Shown here: one piece after another, positions 4,733-7,195 of the stretch
Layout of the letters: each line of letters begins with the position of its first letter
Numbering within the stretch: the first letter of the stretch is position 1
DNA from: JANRIZ01 sp033764445
GTDB lineage: Bacteria > Verrucomicrobiota > Verrucomicrobiia > JAWXBN01
Direction: 5' to 3'
Length of the DNA: 7,195 nt
NCBI GenBank assembly: GCA_033764445.1
Contig: JANRIZ010000035.1
Coordinates: forward strand, 1-7,195
The notes under the pieces: model-generated
Seen by the model: only the letters and a program-made list of their open reading frames with translations
Told to the model about the DNA's origin: nothing
Databases searched by the model: none
Position numbers and translations under genes: made by a program

Positions 4733-5266
4733 ATGGCCATCCTCCACTTCCCCGATCAAAACCGTCAGATCACCGACATCCCGGAAATCCGCCGGTTTCT
4801 GACGGACCGCAACATCTGGTTTGACCAGTGGCAGGCCAGCACCCCGCTCCCCGTTGAGGCCGATCAGGAAACGGTCCTGGCCGCCTACCGTCATGTACTC
4901 GAGCCGTTCATGGCCCAAAACGGATACAAAACTGCGGACGTGATCAATCTCAACGCCCATACCCCCAATTACCCGGCCATTCGAAACAAATTCCTGGCCG
5001 AGCATCGTCACACCGAGGACGAGGTCCGCTTTTTTGTGCAGGGTCAGGGTGCCTTCTGGTTCAATCTCGACAACGGGAGCGACCCGGTCTTTTACGTCCT
5101 CTGCCAGGCCGGCGACCTGATCTCCGTGCCGGCGAATACCCGCCACTGGTTTGATGCCGGGGCGGAAAACCCCTCGGTCAAGGCCATCCGCATCTTCATC
5201 GACGCCTCGGGATGGGTCCCGCACTACACGGATTCGGGCATCGACCGCCAATACGCCAAGGCCTGA
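4733..5266 (+). CDS. mtnD: Acireductone dioxygenase
   Basis: A cupin enzyme of 177 residues that uses O2 to split acireductone. With iron bound it yields formate and 4-methylthio-2-oxobutanoate, the methionine precursor; with nickel it follows an off-pathway reaction releasing carbon monoxide. The metal ligands are plain: H91, H93 and E97 in EHRHTEDEVRFFV, and H138 in NTRHWFD. The sequence cannot say which metal is used. The ATG at 4733 gives the expected N-terminus (MAILHFPD). The frame is open upstream into mtnB, but that stretch is the mtnB tail in another frame. The 13-bp gap before it is pyrimidine-rich with no Shine-Dalgarno sequence, so it may rely on coupling with mtnB. Its stop overlaps the mtnC start by one base. 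Confidence 0.96.
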   Translation: MAILHFPDQNRQITDIPEIRRFLTDRNIWFDQWQASTPLPVEADQETVLAAYRHVLEPFMAQNGYKTADVINLNAHTPNYPAIRNKFLAEHRHTEDEVRFFVQGQGAFWFNLDNGSDPVFYVLCQAGDLISVPANTRHWFDAGAENPSVKAIRIFIDASGWVPHYTDSGIDRQYAKA

Positions 5267-5940
5267 TGCGCGCGCTCCTGACCGATATCGAAGGCACCAC
5301 AACGTCCGTCTCGTTTGTGTACGACACGCTCTTCCCCTACTTCCGGGAACATTTTGAGTCGTACGCCCACCGTGGCGACCCCGCCCTTGAGGACCCGCTG
5401 ACGGAGATCATTCAGACTGTTCGCACCGAAACCGGACAGACGCTCACACGCGGGGAGGCCATCGGGCAGGCGCTGGCCTGGGCCGCAGCCGACCGCAAAC
5501 ACACGGCTCTCAAAACCCTGCAGGGGCTGGTCTGGCGTCATGCCTACGAGTCCGGTGAAATCAAGGGACACGTCTATGACGATGTGCCCCCGGCGTTACA
5601 ACGCTGGAAAAAATCCGGACTCCTTCTGACGGTGTACTCATCGGGTTCGGTCGCAGCCCAGCAACTGCTCTTTCGCCATTCGGTGGCGGGGGACCTGACC
5701 CCGTTCTTTTCAAATTACTTCGACACCACCTCCGGTCCGAAACGCGAACCGGCCTCCTACCGGCACATTGCGGCGACGCTCGCCCTCCCCGCTGCGGACA
5801 TTCTCTTTCTTTCGGATGTCGTGGAGGAACTCGACGCCGCGCACGACGCGGGATTGCAAACGCTTCAACTGGTCCGCCCCGGCACCCCACCGGGCATCCG
5901 CCACCGCACAGCCCCGGATTTTTCCGTCATCCAACCCTGA
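5266..5940 (+). CDS. mtnC: Bifunctional enolase-phosphatase (2,3-diketo-5-methylthiopentyl-1-phosphate)
   Basis: A HAD-superfamily enzyme of 224 residues that enolises and then dephosphorylates the product of MtnB to give acireductone, the substrate of MtnD. HAD motifs are in order: motif I LLTDIEGTTT with D7 and E9 (the DxE form typical of MtnC), motif II YSSGS at 124-128, the lysine of motif III in SGPKREPASY (K159), and motif IV FLSDVVEELDAA (D184, E188). The start ATG at 5266 shares its A with the mtnD stop (TGATG), a classic coupling arrangement; a weak AAGG lies four bases upstream. As a single MtnC protein it replaces the separate MtnW and MtnX used in Bacillus. Confidence 0.96.
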   Translation: MRALLTDIEGTTTSVSFVYDTLFPYFREHFESYAHRGDPALEDPLTEIIQTVRTETGQTLTRGEAIGQALAWAAADRKHTALKTLQGLVWRHAYESGEIKGHVYDDVPPALQRWKKSGLLLTVYSSGSVAAQQLLFRHSVAGDLTPFFSNYFDTTSGPKREPASYRHIAATLALPAADILFLSDVVEELDAAHDAGLQTLQLVRPGTPPGIRHRTAPDFSVIQP

Positions 5941-5960
5941 CCACCCCCCTCCAAGCCCCC

Positions 5961-7058
5961 ATGAAACGCACCATCTGGCCCCACCCCGCCGACCCCCGCG
6001 CGATCCAAATCCTCGACCAGCGGCGTCTGCCCCACGAGGTGGTCATTGCGGACCTGCTCAGTTGCGACGACGCCGTGCGCGCGATCCGGGACATGGCCGT
6101 CCGCGGGGCTCCGCTCATCGGTGCCACGGCGGCCTACGGGGTCTGGTTCGCCTGTCTGGAGGCCCAGTCCTCCCCGGACCCGGCGGCCTATTTCAAGTCC
6201 GCTCTCGCTCGTCTGCGCGAATCCCGGCCCACGGCGGTCAATCTCTTCACGGTCATCGACCGTCAGTTGAAGGCCCTCGACCCGGTCTCGGACTTCTCCC
6301 AAAAGGCGGCCCTCGCCCTGGAAACAGCGGCGGCGGTGGTCGAGGAGGATGTGGAGATTTGCCGTCGGATCGGCGGACACGGTCTGGAACTGATCAAAAC
6401 CATTGCCGGCAAAAAACAAGGTCAGTCGGTCAATATCCTCACCCACTGTAACGCCGGGCGTCTGGCCTGTGTGGAGTGGGGCACGGCCACGGCCCCGATT
6501 TATCTGGCTCATCAGGAGGGGCTCCCCGTCCATGTGTGGGTGGATGAGACCCGGCCGCGCAACCAGGGCGCCAACCTGACGGCGTGGGAACTGGGGGAGG
6601 CGGGCATTCCCCACACGGTCATTGTGGACAACGCGGGCGGCCACCTCATGCAGCACGGCAAGGTGGATATGGTGATTGTCGGCACCGACCGCACCACGCG
6701 CACGGGGGACGTTGCCAACAAAATCGGCACCTACCTCAAGGCCCTGGCCGCACACGACAACGGCGTCCCCTTTTACGTCGCGCTCCCCTCAACGACCATC
6801 GACTGGAAAATCCGCGACGGATTTAAGGAAATCCCCATCGAGGAACGCAACCCCGACGAGGTCCGCCACGCCGAGGGCTGGTCCGAGGGCGCGCGGCGAT
6901 CCGTACTCCTGACCCCCGCCACAAGCCGCGCCTGCAACCACGGATTCGATGTCACCCCCGCCCGACTGATCACGGGTCTGATCACCGAACGCGGCGTCTG
7001 CGAAGCCTCTGAAGCCGGATTGACCGGATTGTTCGGCGACAACGCGCATGAGTCCTGA
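5961..7058 (+). CDS. mtnA: Methylthioribose-1-phosphate isomerase
   Basis: Converts the aldose methylthioribose-1-phosphate to the ketose methylthioribulose-1-phosphate, the substrate of MtnB. It belongs to the eIF2B-alpha/beta/delta-like family. At 365 residues it is a normal family length. Recognisable blocks are VRGAPLIGATAAYG (48-60), NILTHCNAGRLACVEWGTA with the catalytic cysteine C163, WVDETRPRNQGANLTAWEL, and VIVGTDRTTRTGDVANKIGTY with the catalytic D243. The C-terminus has IPIEERNPDEV and NHGFDVTPARLITGLITE as expected. The start ATG at 5961 follows a 20-bp C-rich gap after mtnC with no Shine-Dalgarno sequence. It is the last gene of the operon in this window; no clear terminator follows it. 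Confidence 0.97.
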   Translation: MKRTIWPHPADPRAIQILDQRRLPHEVVIADLLSCDDAVRAIRDMAVRGAPLIGATAAYGVWFACLEAQSSPDPAAYFKSALARLRESRPTAVNLFTVIDRQLKALDPVSDFSQKAALALETAAAVVEEDVEICRRIGGHGLELIKTIAGKKQGQSVNILTHCNAGRLACVEWGTATAPIYLAHQEGLPVHVWVDETRPRNQGANLTAWELGEAGIPHTVIVDNAGGHLMQHGKVDMVIVGTDRTTRTGDVANKIGTYLKALAAHDNGVPFYVALPSTTIDWKIRDGFKEIPIEERNPDEVRHAEGWSEGARRSVLLTPATSRACNHGFDVTPARLITGLITERGVCEASEAGLTGLFGDNAHES

Positions 7059-7195
7059 TCCGCTGAGTTGTCCCGAATTTCTTGCCCCGATGAAAGAACG
7101 CAGATTTTTGGAGAGCCACGGATGTACGCGGATCAAACACGGATCAGTACGAGTGTTTGGTCTTGAGGAAACCCGATTTTCACCTTTGTGCTTTT
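7059..7195. other. Non-coding tail after mtnA
   Basis: No gene start or convincing frame is seen in these last 137 bp, and no clear intrinsic terminator for the mtn operon. The stretch contains repeat-family units (separate entry) and ends in a CACCTTTGTGCTTTT run like the T/G-rich text before mtnB. Confidence 0.5.
7117..7144 (-). repeat. Reverse-oriented fragment of the ATCCGTG/ATCCGCG repeat family
   Basis: Three related units, CACGGAT (7117-7123), CGCGGAT (7127-7133) and CACGGAT (7138-7144), recur about every 10-11 bases. Read on the minus strand they are ATCCGTG, ATCCGCG and ATCCGTG, the same words that make up the 9-bp tandem of copies A and B. The minus strand also continues into CTCCAAAAATC, similar to the GCCAAAAATCC beside the partial units at 3875-3913. 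Confidence 0.55.

Noticed and set aside
4484..5302. 272-codon minus-strand ORF
   Set aside because: Antisense to mtnB and mtnD, which are both identified by catalytic residues; low-complexity Arg/Gly-rich translation is typical of a GC-rich shadow.
5768..6451. 227-codon plus-strand ORF overlapping mtnC and mtnA
   Set aside because: Alternative frame across two well-supported genes, rich in Pro, Arg and Gly, with no family resemblance.
5865..6755. 296-codon minus-strand ORF
   Set aside because: Antisense shadow of mtnC and mtnA; no recognisable domain.

Overview
The window looks like chromosomal DNA of a GC-rich Gram-negative bacterium. My best guess is the Verrucomicrobiota/PVC group, from the compact glutamyl-tRNA synthetase and from short intergenic repeats built on ATCCGTGG/ATCCGCGG. 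This is recognition from memory, not a search, so the taxonomy is tentative. The methionine-salvage genes and gltX are visibly GC-rich with C-heavy third codon positions. The left end (about 400-1450) and the PIN toxin-antitoxin block (about 3041-3730) are more AT-rich, as expected for accessory genes.

Left block, minus strand (1-1444): a GTG-started nucleotidyltransferase-fold protein, an overlapping 54-residue ORF that is easily missed because of its size, and after a 97-bp gap the N-terminal third of a type I ABC exporter that runs off the left edge. A 78-bp divergent intergenic region separates the nucleotidyltransferase from gltX on the plus strand (1523-2854).

Middle block (2855-4092): a PIN-domain toxin followed by a ribbon-helix-helix antitoxin, both on the minus strand and in reversed (toxin-first) order. 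It is bracketed by two direct copies of an approximately 90-bp repeat (2895-2990 and 3737-3825). The repeat has an internal 7-bp tandem, a small hairpin and a 9-bp tandem. The module has a strong-looking promoter (TTGACA, 16-bp spacer, TATGGT). An inverted repeat covers its -10 element, and the promoter would start transcription at or next to the GTG start codon. The 394 bp between the toxin and mtnB hold no gene, only repeat fragments, a CATTAGG triplet repeat and small GC hairpins.

Right block, plus strand (4093-7058): a tight four-gene methionine-salvage operon, mtnB-mtnD-mtnC-mtnA. MtnA isomerises methylthioribose-1-phosphate, MtnB dehydrates the product, MtnC converts that to acireductone, and MtnD oxidises acireductone to the 2-keto acid that is transaminated to methionine. 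The genes that make methylthioribose-1-phosphate (mtnP, or mtnN plus mtnK) and the final aminotransferase are not in the window. The last 137 bp contain no gene but carry a reverse-oriented fragment of the same intergenic repeat family.

No tRNA, rRNA, CRISPR array, insertion sequence or clear phage gene was seen. The observations most worth checking are the nucleotidyltransferase plus 54-residue pair, the repeat-flanked toxin-first module with its apparently leaderless operator/promoter, and the shortened connective-peptide region of GltX.
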